Part shown: piece after piece, positions 49,120 through 56,078 of the stretch
Position numbering within the stretch: the stretch's first letter is position 1
How the letters are laid out: each line of letters starts with the position of its first letter
Source: Dehalobacter restrictus DSM 9455
GTDB lineage: Bacteria; Bacillota; Desulfitobacteriia; Desulfitobacteriales; Syntrophobotulaceae
Direction of reading: 5' to 3'
DNA length: 64,000 bases
NCBI RefSeq assembly: GCF_000512895.1
Contig: NZ_CP007033.1
Location: 1,723,001-1,787,000 of the forward strand
The notes under the pieces: generated by a model
Told to the model about the DNA's origin: nothing
Databases searched by the model: none
What the model saw: the letters and a program-made list of their open reading frames with translations, nothing else
Made by a program: the position numbers and the translations under genes

Positions 49120-50708
49120 ACAGACCGTGTAAAAACTCATCCTTAATTTACAGTTATAAAATTGATTTACCAATAATTGCTCTTGTTGTACTACAAATAT
49201 AAAAATACAAAGGTCTTTTACCCCAGTACTTCAATCAATTTCTTTACTCCCAGTATGTTTATTACTCTTTTAATATTATAAGACAACATTATCAAACTGA
49301 TTTCAACTTCTACTTTTTCAAAGCCTTTCATCAGCAAATATGCTGCATTCATTGTCCGTTTTATTGTTCCAAATGGATGTTCAGATAAACATCTTCTCAA
49401 GAAATACTTTTCTGCATTTTCCTTTAATCGTTTTTGCATTTCTTCTAATATTTCTTCATGTTCCCATCTCTGAATTTCTCTTCCGGTCTTATTTTCTGTG
49501 CACTGACTTCTGATTTTGCAATATTTACAACCTTTTGTGTAATAGCTCCTTATTATCTTACCGTTTTTATTTGTTTGTTTTCTGTATGTTAGTTCTTGCT
49601 TCCCTGGACATATGTATATGTCTTTTTCTTTTATGTACTCAAATTTCTCGAGCTTATAGCCTTTTCCGCCACTTACTTCTGGCTTGGATACGTAGGGAAC
49701 CATTCCATTATCTATACAGGCTTTGATTTCAGTTGACTTGTAATATCCTTTGTCTGCTAAAACATCTATGTTTTCAGTTTGCAGTATGTCCTGCGCTTTT
49801 AATGCCATGATAGACAGTTGATTTATGTCGCTTACTTCATTTGTTACTTTATAGTCTAATATCAGTTTGTTTCTCTCATCTACTATCGTTTGTATATTGT
49901 AGCAGACTTCCATTTTACGGTTGTTCATCATTAGTCTACTGTTTGGATCTGTGCTTGATATTTGGGTTTCTCCCGTTTCTTCCATCTTAGCCTTTAGGGT
50001 TTCATATTTTTCTTTGCGTTTTTTAATTGTCTCAATTCTCTCTTGCAGCTCTTCTTTCGTTATCGTTTTTGTGTCTTCTTCATTCTTATCATTTTCTTCA
50101 ATTTCCTTCAGGTATTCGTTTATCTGCTTCTCAATTTCTTTTATCCTTGCAACAGCTTTTTCTTTTACAACGTTTTGTTTTTTTGAGTTTACTGCTTTAA
50201 ATTTACTTCCATCTACCGATACTATTTCTCCCCCAAACATTGATAGTTTCTTACAGAGCAGCGTGAATTCTTTAAATACTTTTGGAATTTCTTCTTTGTT
50301 GTCTTTCCTGAAGTTTGCTATCGTTTTGTGATCCGGCCTTAGACTCTTTAGAAGCCACATTACCTCTAGATTTCTATGACATTCCTTTTCAAGCTTTCTA
50401 CTCGATCTTATGGCATTGATGTACCCATACAGGTATAGTTTGAGCAGATCCTTTGGGTTATATGGAGGGCGCCCCGTTTCACTTGTTTTGGAATACTTAA
50501 ATTCTGTTTCTATATTATCTACAAATGCATCAATAAACTGAACCTCATTGTCCTCTGTTATATAATCATCTATGCTTTCCGGAAATAGTGTAATTTGTTC
50601 GCGGTTTATTCCGTTTTTATATGGCATAATTATTCCCCTTATGATTCGGTTTCCTTACTTAATTATACCATATTTATCCATTATTTTCTACGTTTTTACA
50701 CAGCCTGT
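49120..50708 (-). mobile_element. IS1182-family insertion sequence
   Basis: About 1.59 kb with terminal inverted repeats ACAGACCGTGTAAAAAC (49120-49136) and ACAGGCTGTGTAAAAAC (complement of 50692-50708), 15 of 17 identical, around an intact transposase. The flanks are ...ACCATGG and GGATGGG..., which rejoin to a hairpin with an ATGGAT loop. The exact duplication length is not resolved; GG is the only clear shared sequence. Confidence 0.85.
49218..50627 (-). CDS. IS1182-family transposase
   Basis: The protein has 469 aa and is intact. N-terminal DUF772-like domain (GRPPYNPKDLLKLYLYGY), the first catalytic aspartate in IVSVDGSKFKA, the second in VLADKGYYK, and the glutamate in LSEHPFGTIKR (DDE). 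A lysine/glutamate-rich coiled coil (about 165-235) lies between the first two. A zinc-binding CKYCKIRSQC precedes the last motif. No frameshift is seen, so the element may be active. Confidence 0.93.
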   Translation of the reverse strand: MPYKNGINREQITLFPESIDDYITEDNEVQFIDAFVDNIETEFKYSKTSETGRPPYNPKDLLKLYLYGYINAIRSSRKLEKECHRNLEVMWLLKSLRPDHKTIANFRKDNKEEIPKVFKEFTLLCKKLSMFGGEIVSVDGSKFKAVNSKKQNVVKEKAVARIKEIEKQINEYLKEIEENDKNEEDTKTITKEELQERIETIKKRKEKYETLKAKMEETGETQISSTDPNSRLMMNNRKMEVCYNIQTIVDERNKLILDYKVTNEVSDINQLSIMALKAQDILQTENIDVLADKGYYKSTEIKACIDNGMVPYVSKPEVSGGKGYKLEKFEYIKEKDIYICPGKQELTYRKQTNKNGKIIRSYYTKGCKYCKIRSQCTENKTGREIQRWEHEEILEEMQKRLKENAEKYFLRRCLSEHPFGTIKRTMNAAYLLMKGFEKVEVEISLIMLSYNIKRVINILGVKKLIEVLG

Positions 50709-50791
50709 GGATGGGAGTCCCTTAAACTTTCCCACAACTATATTCATGTAAAATGAGAATGTAGTGTATGAGAGTAAATATTATATTGACT

Positions 50792-50944
50792 CTACAAGGA
50801 ATCATCTTTCTTAGTTGTGAGTTCATTTAATTTATGTTCGATAGATTTTACGTTCTTATCAATTCTCCAAAGCATTTTGATTACCCACATAATAATTGCA
50901 ATACTCAACATAGCTGCCCAAAATCCCGGTGATAAAAGTAACAT
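50792..50944 (-). CDS. Small single-helix membrane protein (50 aa)
   Basis: Starts at the ATG at 50944, 13 bases after AAAGGAG; an in-frame ATG at 50956 is too close to that site. A hydrophobic helix (MLLLSPGFWAAMLSIAIIM) is followed by a charged, probably coiled tail (RIDKNVKSIEHKLNEL). It has no recognised family, though the shape recalls holin-like or DUF-type minimal membrane proteins. It lies next to the IS element, which separates it from site B. Confidence 0.55.
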   Translation of the reverse strand: MLLLSPGFWAAMLSIAIIMWVIKMLWRIDKNVKSIEHKLNELTTKKDDSL

Positions 50945-51037
50945 AATAAATACCATTCTCCTTTACTGATGATGCACTTTAAATACATAATCTACTGACG
51001 GTTGAACAAATGTAAACGGTCAATCAACAGTCTTTTT

Positions 51038-51061
51038 AAATTCGCAACCGGTTGCGAATTT
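51038..51061. repeat. Perfect 24-bp palindrome
   Basis: AAATTCGCAACC joined to its complement. Outer bases equal those of 45582-45605. It lies about 100 bases after the acetyltransferase stop, where the cassette model would expect a recombination site. Confidence 0.85.
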
Positions 51062-51126
51062 GATCCATCCAAATTCCTCCCTGGTGCGGAATTACCAACA
51101 AAATTCTCATATACAGTCTTTTCAAA

Positions 51127-51146
51127 AGACGCCATGGATGGCGTCT
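51127..51146. repeat. Hairpin with ATGGAT loop
   Basis: AGACGCC-ATGGAT-GGCGTCT, a perfect seven-pair stem 13 bases after the acetyltransferase stop. No T-run follows on either strand. Confidence 0.8.
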
Positions 51147-51158
51147 CCCAAGAAATCC

Positions 51159-51779
51159 TTAAGTATTTGGATATTTGATAAAACAATATTGATTTAGTCC
51201 GGTATGGCTGTCTTCCATAGTTTTAATCAATTGAAATCCCATATGTTCATACATTGGAATATGATTGGGATTATCTGTTTCTAAGATAATTGGAATACTT
51301 TTTTCTTTGTAATTCTCAACAATTGGGGTAATCAATGCCCTCAATTTGCCTTTGCCCCGTTCTTCTTGGGCAACAGCAATAACATTAATATGATAATAGT
51401 TCTTTTTAACAAATTGTTTTTGCCAGTTTAAATTAATAGCTTTAGAAAGAGCTCTAACGTTATTTGTATATAATTCAAAATCCTCTTTATCAACTTGTTT
51501 CCTTAATTCTTGTGTTGCCTGTATACTAAGTATAAGTTGCTTTAACAATTTTAATTTCTTTTTTTCATAGCCTATTATTACTGAATTAAACGTGTCATCT
51601 AATGAATAAACATCTCTTGTTTTTTCAAAAACACCTAATTGTATCTGGAAGAGCTTTAAAAGAAATTCTTCCTGATTAATTATCCCTTTTATTTGTAAAA
51701 CAGTTAAGTGGTCATCAATAAAACACTCTGTCAGAAGCCTAGCAACTGGTTCAATTTGATTTTCAGTCATCCTTATCAT
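51159..51779 (-). CDS. GNAT-like N-acetyltransferase
   Basis: The protein has 206 aa from the ATG at 51779 behind GGAGGTATTAAT; a longer in-frame extension has no ribosome site. The acetyl-CoA-binding motif is in INVIAVAQEERGKGKLRALI (Q/RxxGxG/K), followed by the usual ILETDNPNHIPMYEHMGFQLI. Substrate unknown. N-terminal half is divergent. It is followed by hairpins but by no clear attC-like site. Confidence 0.75.
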   Translation of the reverse strand: MIRMTENQIEPVARLLTECFIDDHLTVLQIKGIINQEEFLLKLFQIQLGVFEKTRDVYSLDDTFNSVIIGYEKKKLKLLKQLILSIQATQELRKQVDKEDFELYTNNVRALSKAINLNWQKQFVKKNYYHINVIAVAQEERGKGKLRALITPIVENYKEKSIPIILETDNPNHIPMYEHMGFQLIKTMEDSHTGLNQYCFIKYPNT

Positions 51780-51815
51780 ATTAATACCTCCAAGCGAAAA
51801 TCTTCTACTACCATT

Positions 51816-51833
51816 CCGCACATGGATGTGCGG
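51816..51833. repeat. Hairpin with ATGGAT loop
   Basis: CCGCAC-ATGGAT-GTGCGG, a perfect six-pair stem between site C and the acetyltransferase gene. Same loop as 51127-51146 but a different stem. Confidence 0.8.
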
Positions 51834-51850
51834 CTTTTGCATCCTATTAC

Positions 51851-51925
51851 GTATAACGTTTAGGGATTTACGCAGCTTCCCAACCACATTCATCTATACA
51901 AAGTTGCGGAAATCCTGTGTTATAC
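51851..51925 (-). repeat. attC-like recombination site C
   Basis: A 75-bp imperfect palindrome starting GTATAAC and ending GTTATAC on the minus strand. AGGATTTCCGCAACTT pairs with AAGCTGCGTAAATCCCT with one extrahelical base and two mismatches, the arrangement expected of attC. It starts 37 bases after the DUF4362 gene stop. Confidence 0.55.
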
Positions 51926-51961
51926 GATGCCACGGCAAAGAATTGCCCAAACAATATAAAA

Positions 51962-52396
51962 TCACTTTGGTGCAGTAAAAAAACATGTTTTAAAACCACT
52001 ATTGTCTATAAGATAATATTTGATGCCATCTTCATTCTCTTCTCTACTTGCCTTTACAATCTCGGCGTTAACTTCAGCAAGTATATCTTTAGAATCATCA
52101 TTTGAAGGTCTTGCAAATGAATAACTTAATAGCTTTCCATCAAATTCAATTATGTACATTGCCGGATTATTCTTTGTATTGTATTTATCGATTTGGACTT
52201 TTGTCTTCTCTCCTCTATTAATACTATCAATAAACTTATCAAGTTTATTGATATTGTAAATTTTTCCTTCTGATTCGACTACATCGCCATTCTCGATCGC
52301 TGTCATAGAACTATAATATGGAGAAAAAGCCGAGCAAGCTGATAAAAACAGAATCAATGAAACGAAGAATAATGAGAAAATCGTAAATTTCTTCAC
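51962..52396 (-). CDS. DUF4362-type lipoprotein
   Basis: The protein has 144 aa. GTG start behind AAGGTGGTAATGAACC. Signal peptide with lipobox LFLSACSA, then the DUF4362 pattern: DVVESEGKIYNINKLDKFID, RGEKTKVQIDKYN, and a C-terminal YYLIDNSG. Family function is unknown; members are small surface lipoproteins in Firmicutes. It lies between sites D and C as a single-gene cassette of about 0.6 kb. Confidence 0.78.
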   Translation of the reverse strand: MKKFTIFSLFFVSLILFLSACSAFSPYYSSMTAIENGDVVESEGKIYNINKLDKFIDSINRGEKTKVQIDKYNTKNNPAMYIIEFDGKLLSYSFARPSNDDSKDILAEVNAEIVKASREENEDGIKYYLIDNSGFKTCFFTAPK

Positions 52397-52464
52397 GGTT
52401 CATTACCACCTTGTTACTTAAATCAAAAATACTTTCTCAAAAACCATTAAGACCCAGTGGTTTC

Positions 52465-52541
52465 GTAGAACGTCCCGTGAATTCCCGAGGTCTGGTTATT
52501 AATTGCATATCCTCTCAGATTTTGGGAATTCACTGTTTATC
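52465..52541 (-). repeat. attC-like recombination site D
   Basis: A 77-bp palindrome. On the minus strand GATAAAC starts it and GTTCTAC ends it; GTGAATTCCC pairs perfectly with GGGAATTCAC, and AATCTG with CAGACCT. Starts 63 bases after the HEPN gene stop. A wider 12-bp inverted repeat (TAAGACCCAGTG, 52448-52459, and its complement near 52595-52606) and the hairpin GTGCGAC-AGGAC-GTCGCAC (52569-52587) surround it. Confidence 0.5.
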
Positions 52542-52603
52542 GGATGGATGAGGCCCCACGGAGCCAGAGTGCGACAGGACGTCGCACCCTTTAGCACTGG
52601 GTC

Positions 52604-53182
52604 TTATGCACCTACCTGACTAATCCAATCTCTTATGTTTGTCCCAATTCTTTCAATATCACGAGTGCCTAATTCTCCACTATGCATTATTACATTACGT
52701 GACCTTTCCAACGTATTGAATATTTGCTTTGCCCATTCAATAGATATTACATGATCTTCAAATAAATTAATATTTTGAAGCATTATTGATGCTAAGTCAC
52801 CAAACTCAGTATAATTAATTAAACTATCTCCTCTTTGAGTATGCCATTTGATTTTATCTTCTTCTAATTTTCTAGATTCAGCTTTTTTTCTAATTGCTTG
52901 AGAAACACCATCTTCCCACCAGTTCTCTCCCTTATTTTCAATTAATATTTTCACTACAAAATCTCTCACCATATTTTCAAACGCTGCAATTGCAGCATAA
53001 ACAGTTGCCATTTGCTTAGCTTTTGCAACAAATTCATCGTCAAGCAAATCTAAAGATAAACTATCAGAAATCTGTTTTTGAATAATCTCCGAATAATGAT
53101 GTTTACTTACTGTTCCAGATTGATCCAAAGCAACTTTTGTCAATTCTCCTCGCATGATAAACGAATATATCTTGTCATCCAT
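52604..53182 (-). CDS. HEPN-domain protein (Swt1-like), putative RNase component
   Basis: The protein has 192 aa from the ATG at 53182, nine bases after GGGGG; an in-frame ATG at 53191 abuts that site. The protein is helical, and near its end R162-N-V-I-M-H167 gives the Rx4-6H motif of HEPN RNases. An upstream helix (AIAAFENMVRDFVVKIL) matches Swt1-type HEPN domains. HEPN proteins act as toxins or antiviral nucleases in many systems. It starts 13 bases after the DUF5343 gene and is surely cotranscribed. Its true target is unknown. Confidence 0.72.
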   Translation of the reverse strand: MDDKIYSFIMRGELTKVALDQSGTVSKHHYSEIIQKQISDSLSLDLLDDEFVAKAKQMATVYAAIAAFENMVRDFVVKILIENKGENWWEDGVSQAIRKKAESRKLEEDKIKWHTQRGDSLINYTEFGDLASIMLQNINLFEDHVISIEWAKQIFNTLERSRNVIMHSGELGTRDIERIGTNIRDWISQVGA

Positions 53183-53195
53183 TGATACCATCCCC

Positions 53196-53843
53196 CTAAA
53201 TCAAATGCTTTTTTAAGCTTTGGAAGATCGCATCATATACAGCCATATCTCTAGTCTCAGGCAAATGAATCTGTATATTATAATGCAAATCAAGGGATTT
53301 CGATCGATCATTTACAGTCTCTTCCAGCCTTTTTTGATCTTCAATGGAGGTCTTTTCATGTGAAGAGTTTCCCTTAACATTTATTACTTCCTTTTCACTT
53401 TTCGGAGTAATATTTTTTGCTTTTTCCCAATCTGCATATTCACCTAAAGCTTTAAACGTCATTGCCATCATGCTGATAACTTTTTCTGACTTCTGACCTT
53501 GTGTAAGAGTCTTTAATTTATTTTTGACTTCGTCATTTGTCATATTTTGGGCATCGATACGAAGATTAAATAAATCCTCATACGCTTCTTTAATGCCTTC
53601 AGCTAAGACTTTCTTCGACTGTGTCTGGTCTAAAAAATCAAAATATCTTTGTGTAGGAGCAGAATTTTCATCAAGCATTCCAACGGCCTTCAATATTCCT
53701 ATAATTAGTCGATCATTACTACTTGTAAATCCTAGATCGGATAAAAACTTGTTGGTAAAGCGTTCTGGCGCCTTTGCGGTCAAAATAGTATTTAATATAC
53801 TTTCTAGGTTTTTCGTAGTAACCAAATAATAATTTGTTAACAT
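53196..53843 (-). CDS. DUF5343-like protein, partner of the HEPN protein
   Basis: The protein has 215 aa from the ATG at 53843 behind GGAGGAGTAATAAT. The N-terminal two-thirds looks like a winged-helix-type DUF5343 (NTILTAKAPERFTNKFLSDLG, NDRLIIGILKAVGMLDENSAPTQRYFDFL). A polar linker is followed by an extra C-terminal segment ending in HYNIQIHLPETRDMAVYDAIF, seen in proteins that pair with nucleases. Family assignment is from memory of the pattern. It forms a two-gene operon with the HEPN gene. Confidence 0.65.
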   Translation of the reverse strand: MLTNYYLVTTKNLESILNTILTAKAPERFTNKFLSDLGFTSSNDRLIIGILKAVGMLDENSAPTQRYFDFLDQTQSKKVLAEGIKEAYEDLFNLRIDAQNMTNDEVKNKLKTLTQGQKSEKVISMMAMTFKALGEYADWEKAKNITPKSEKEVINVKGNSSHEKTSIEDQKRLEETVNDRSKSLDLHYNIQIHLPETRDMAVYDAIFQSLKKHLI

Positions 53844-53928
53844 ATTATTACTCCTCCACAATTATAAAATTTAATAACTAATATTTTCACTTATAATATT
53901 CCCCTAAACTACAAAGCTTTTCCTAGCT

Positions 53929-53949
53929 GACGCCACAGGACGTGGCGTC
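53929..53949. repeat. Hairpin with AGGAC loop
   Basis: GACGCCAC-AGGAC-GTGGCGTC, a perfect eight-pair stem upstream of the DUF5343 operon. On the plus strand TTTT follows, so a weak terminator role is possible. The loop equals that of 52569-52587. Confidence 0.75.
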
Positions 53950-53976
53950 TTTTGCCTCATCTTTCCGATAACTACG

Positions 53977-54043
53977 GTATTCCCGAACTAAGTTCGTATA
54001 TACCTCTTTTTTGGTGGTGTTTCCGAACTAGGTTCGGGAATAC
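53977..54043. repeat. Nested (cruciform) palindrome
   Basis: Twenty-base arms GTATTCCCGAACTAAGTTCG and CGAACTAGGTTCGGGAATAC pair at 18 of 20. Each arm is itself palindromic around CGAACT, so alternative one-stem and two-stem folds are possible. Confidence 0.75.
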
Positions 54044-54247
54044 TTACTTTAAGTGTAATCAATCATCAAAAGTCGACTACCATTACAGACATTATATATC
54101 ACTGAACTCAGACCCATTTCTTAACGATAATTCCACATTATCCCTCAATTTCCTTTATATTTATTCTCTTTACCTTCTAAATATTGAAAAGAACAAATTA
54201 AGCCCGCTTGCAATAATATTATTGCATCTCAACCTCAACTAGAGGTC

Positions 54248-54295
54248 AAATCAAAAGACCGTAATGACTCAACCATCGTTACGGTCTTTTGATTT
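54248..54295. terminator. Perfect inverted repeat, likely bidirectional terminator
   Basis: AAATCAAAAGACCGTAA and its exact complement (17 bp each) with a 14-base loop. The arm ends give TTTTGATTT on both strands. It separates the island from the leu genes. Confidence 0.7.
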
Positions 54296-54423
54296 AGTCT
54301 TCCTTATTCTCTTTGTTTAAAAGAGCGCCAGGATCCAGGTCACCCAATAACTCTTTCGCTTTAGTAATACATACTGTCGCTCACAAGAGCCGAAAAGCGG
54401 ATAGCATCATGTCGTCAAAAAAA

Positions 54424-54457
54424 ATGCTAATAACAGTCTAAAAACTATTATCAGCAT
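54424..54457 (-). terminator. Terminator of the ilv-leu cluster
   Basis: Arms ATGCTGATAATAG / CTGTTATTAGCAT (minus strand, one G-U pair) are followed by TTTTTTT. It lies about 80 bases after the leuB stop. Confidence 0.9.
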
Positions 54458-54538
54458 CATCAGTTTGAAGTTTTCCTTTTGTCTAGGGGCCCATCCCAAT
54501 ATTTGACTTAAAGCCAATTTATATTTAAGTGGTAATTT

Positions 54539-55597
54539 TTACAGCGCGGCCACCACTGCGTCTCCCATTTCTTTCGTCCCAAGCACTTTATCGCCGGGTT
54601 TGGCCAGGTCAGCCGTCCGGCATCCCTGATCCAGCACTTTAGCAACTGCCTGTTCAATTCTGTCGGCTTCTTCATTCAGGTCAAACGTATAGCGCAGCAT
54701 CATCGCCGCCGAAAGGATCGTGGCCAGCGGATTTGCCTTATTCTGGCCGGCAATGTCCGGCGCGGAGCCATGAGCCGGCTCATATAGTCCTTTTTTACCG
54801 CTCAGGCTGGCTGAAGCAAGCATGCCGATCGATCCGCCGAGCATCGAAGCCAGGTCGGTCAGGATATCCCCGAACATATTCTCGGTGACAATCACGTCGA
54901 ACTGTTCCGGATAACGCACCAACTGCATCGCAGCATTGTCAACATACATATGCATCAGCTCGACATCCGGATATTCCTTGGCCACTTCTTCAGCAATCTC
55001 CCGCCAGAAACGAGAAGACTCGAGCACATTGGCCTTATCGACCGAGCAGAGCTTTTTCCGTCTGCCTCTGGCAGTTTCAAAGCCAAGCTCAATGATCCGG
55101 CGGATTTCGTCTTCATGATAAAGCAGAACATCATAAGCGGCCTTTGGGTTTTCGTTTCTTCCCTTTTCGCCAAAGTAGATTCCGCCGGTCAGCTCGCGGA
55201 TCACAACCATATCCACATTCTTGACAACTTCTTCCCTTAAGGTGGAAGCCGAAATGAGCGAAGGAATCATCTTGACCGGACGGATATTGGCATACAGTCC
55301 GAGTTCTTTGCGGATAGGCAGTAGCGCGCCAAGCTCAGGTCTTTCCTTGGCCGGCAGTGTATCCCATTTCGGTCCGCCGATCGCACCTAAAAGCACCGCG
55401 TCGGCCTTCTTACAGGCATCCAGTGTTTCGGCGGGCAGTGCTTTGCCGACTTCATCAATTGCGGCTCCGCCGATCAAATAACGATCGAATTCAAACTTGA
55501 CCGGGCAGTCTTCTAATGCTGCCTGAAGCACTTTCAGCGCTTCAGGAATAATCTCTCTTCCAATCCCGTCGCCGGGCAATACGGCAATTTTAGGCAT
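54539..55597 (-). CDS. leuB: 3-isopropylmalate dehydrogenase
   Basis: The protein has 352 aa. The N-terminus [31 protein letters not shown] and the metal/NAD site [17 protein letters not shown] are LeuB signatures. It oxidises and decarboxylates 3-isopropylmalate with NAD. Its start overlaps the leuD stop by eight bases. It is the last gene of the branched-chain cluster. Confidence 0.97.
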   Translation of the reverse strand: MPKIAVLPGDGIGREIIPEALKVLQAALEDCPVKFEFDRYLIGGAAIDEVGKALPAETLDACKKADAVLLGAIGGPKWDTLPAKERPELGALLPIRKELGLYANIRPVKMIPSLISASTLREEVVKNVDMVVIRELTGGIYFGEKGRNENPKAAYDVLLYHEDEIRRIIELGFETARGRRKKLCSVDKANVLESSRFWREIAEEVAKEYPDVELMHMYVDNAAMQLVRYPEQFDVIVTENMFGDILTDLASMLGGSIGMLASASLSGKKGLYEPAHGSAPDIAGQNKANPLATILSAAMMLRYTFDLNEEADRIEQAVAKVLDQGCRTADLAKPGDKVLGTKEMGDAVVAAL

Positions 55598-56078
55598 TCT
55601 TTCTTTTCTCCTTTACGTACGGAACCAGCCCACCGGCTTTGATCAGTTCCTGCATAAATGGCGGAAAGGGAGTAGCCTGAAAACTTGTTCCTTTGCTGAT
55701 GTTTTGGATCGTGCTGCTCTGGAGATCGACCTCGACTTCGTCACCGGCCTCAATGCCTCTGACAGCTTCCGGGCACTCCAGAATCGGCATCCCGATGTTC
55801 AGCGCATTCCGGTAAAATATCCGCGCATAGGATTCTGCGATGATGGCTTTGACACCGGCAGCTTTAATCGCCAGCGGAGCATGTTCCCTGGAAGATCCGC
55901 AGCCAAAGTTTTTGCCGCCGATCATCATATCTCCGGGTTGCACGTTGGCCGCAAAAGAAGCATCCGCATCTTCCATACAATGGGCGGCGAGATGTTCCGG
56001 TTCAAAGCGGTTCAGATAGCGGGCCGGGATGATGACATCCGTGTCAATATCATGGCCGAATTTCCAAGCTTTACCCAT
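55590..56078 (-). CDS. leuD: 3-isopropylmalate dehydratase small subunit
   Basis: The protein has 162 aa from the ATG at 56078 (GGGAGG eight bases upstream; a TTG two codons earlier is less likely). [26 protein letters not shown] and [15 protein letters not shown] are LeuD motifs. Short 'archaeal/clostridial' form. It forms the isomerase with LeuC. It overlaps leuC by eight bases. Confidence 0.96.
   Translation of the reverse strand: MGKAWKFGHDIDTDVIIPARYLNRFEPEHLAAHCMEDADASFAANVQPGDMMIGGKNFGCGSSREHAPLAIKAAGVKAIIAESYARIFYRNALNIGMPILECPEAVRGIEAGDEVEVDLQSSTIQNISKGTSFQATPFPPFMQELIKAGGLVPYVKEKRKNA

Larger units (their letters stand above)
53844..54538. other. Gene-free right edge of the accessory island
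   Basis: No gene is supported. A plus-strand frame of about 96 codons (53952-54242) has no ribosome site and runs through a palindrome. The stretch contains a hairpin (53929), a nested palindrome (53977), a perfect inverted repeat (54248) and the leuB terminator (54424). Confidence 0.6.

Noticed and set aside
50992-51186. Minus-strand 64-codon frame after the acetyltransferase
   Set aside because: It begins inside the acetyltransferase gene and reads through two palindromes; no ribosome site.
53952-54242. Plus-strand 96-codon frame upstream of the leu genes
   Set aside because: No ribosome site; it runs through the nested palindrome and has an AT-driven composition.
45335-54538. CRISPR array or prophage in the accessory island
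   Set aside because: No regularly spaced direct repeats, no cas genes and no phage structural genes; only one IS and palindromic repeats are seen.
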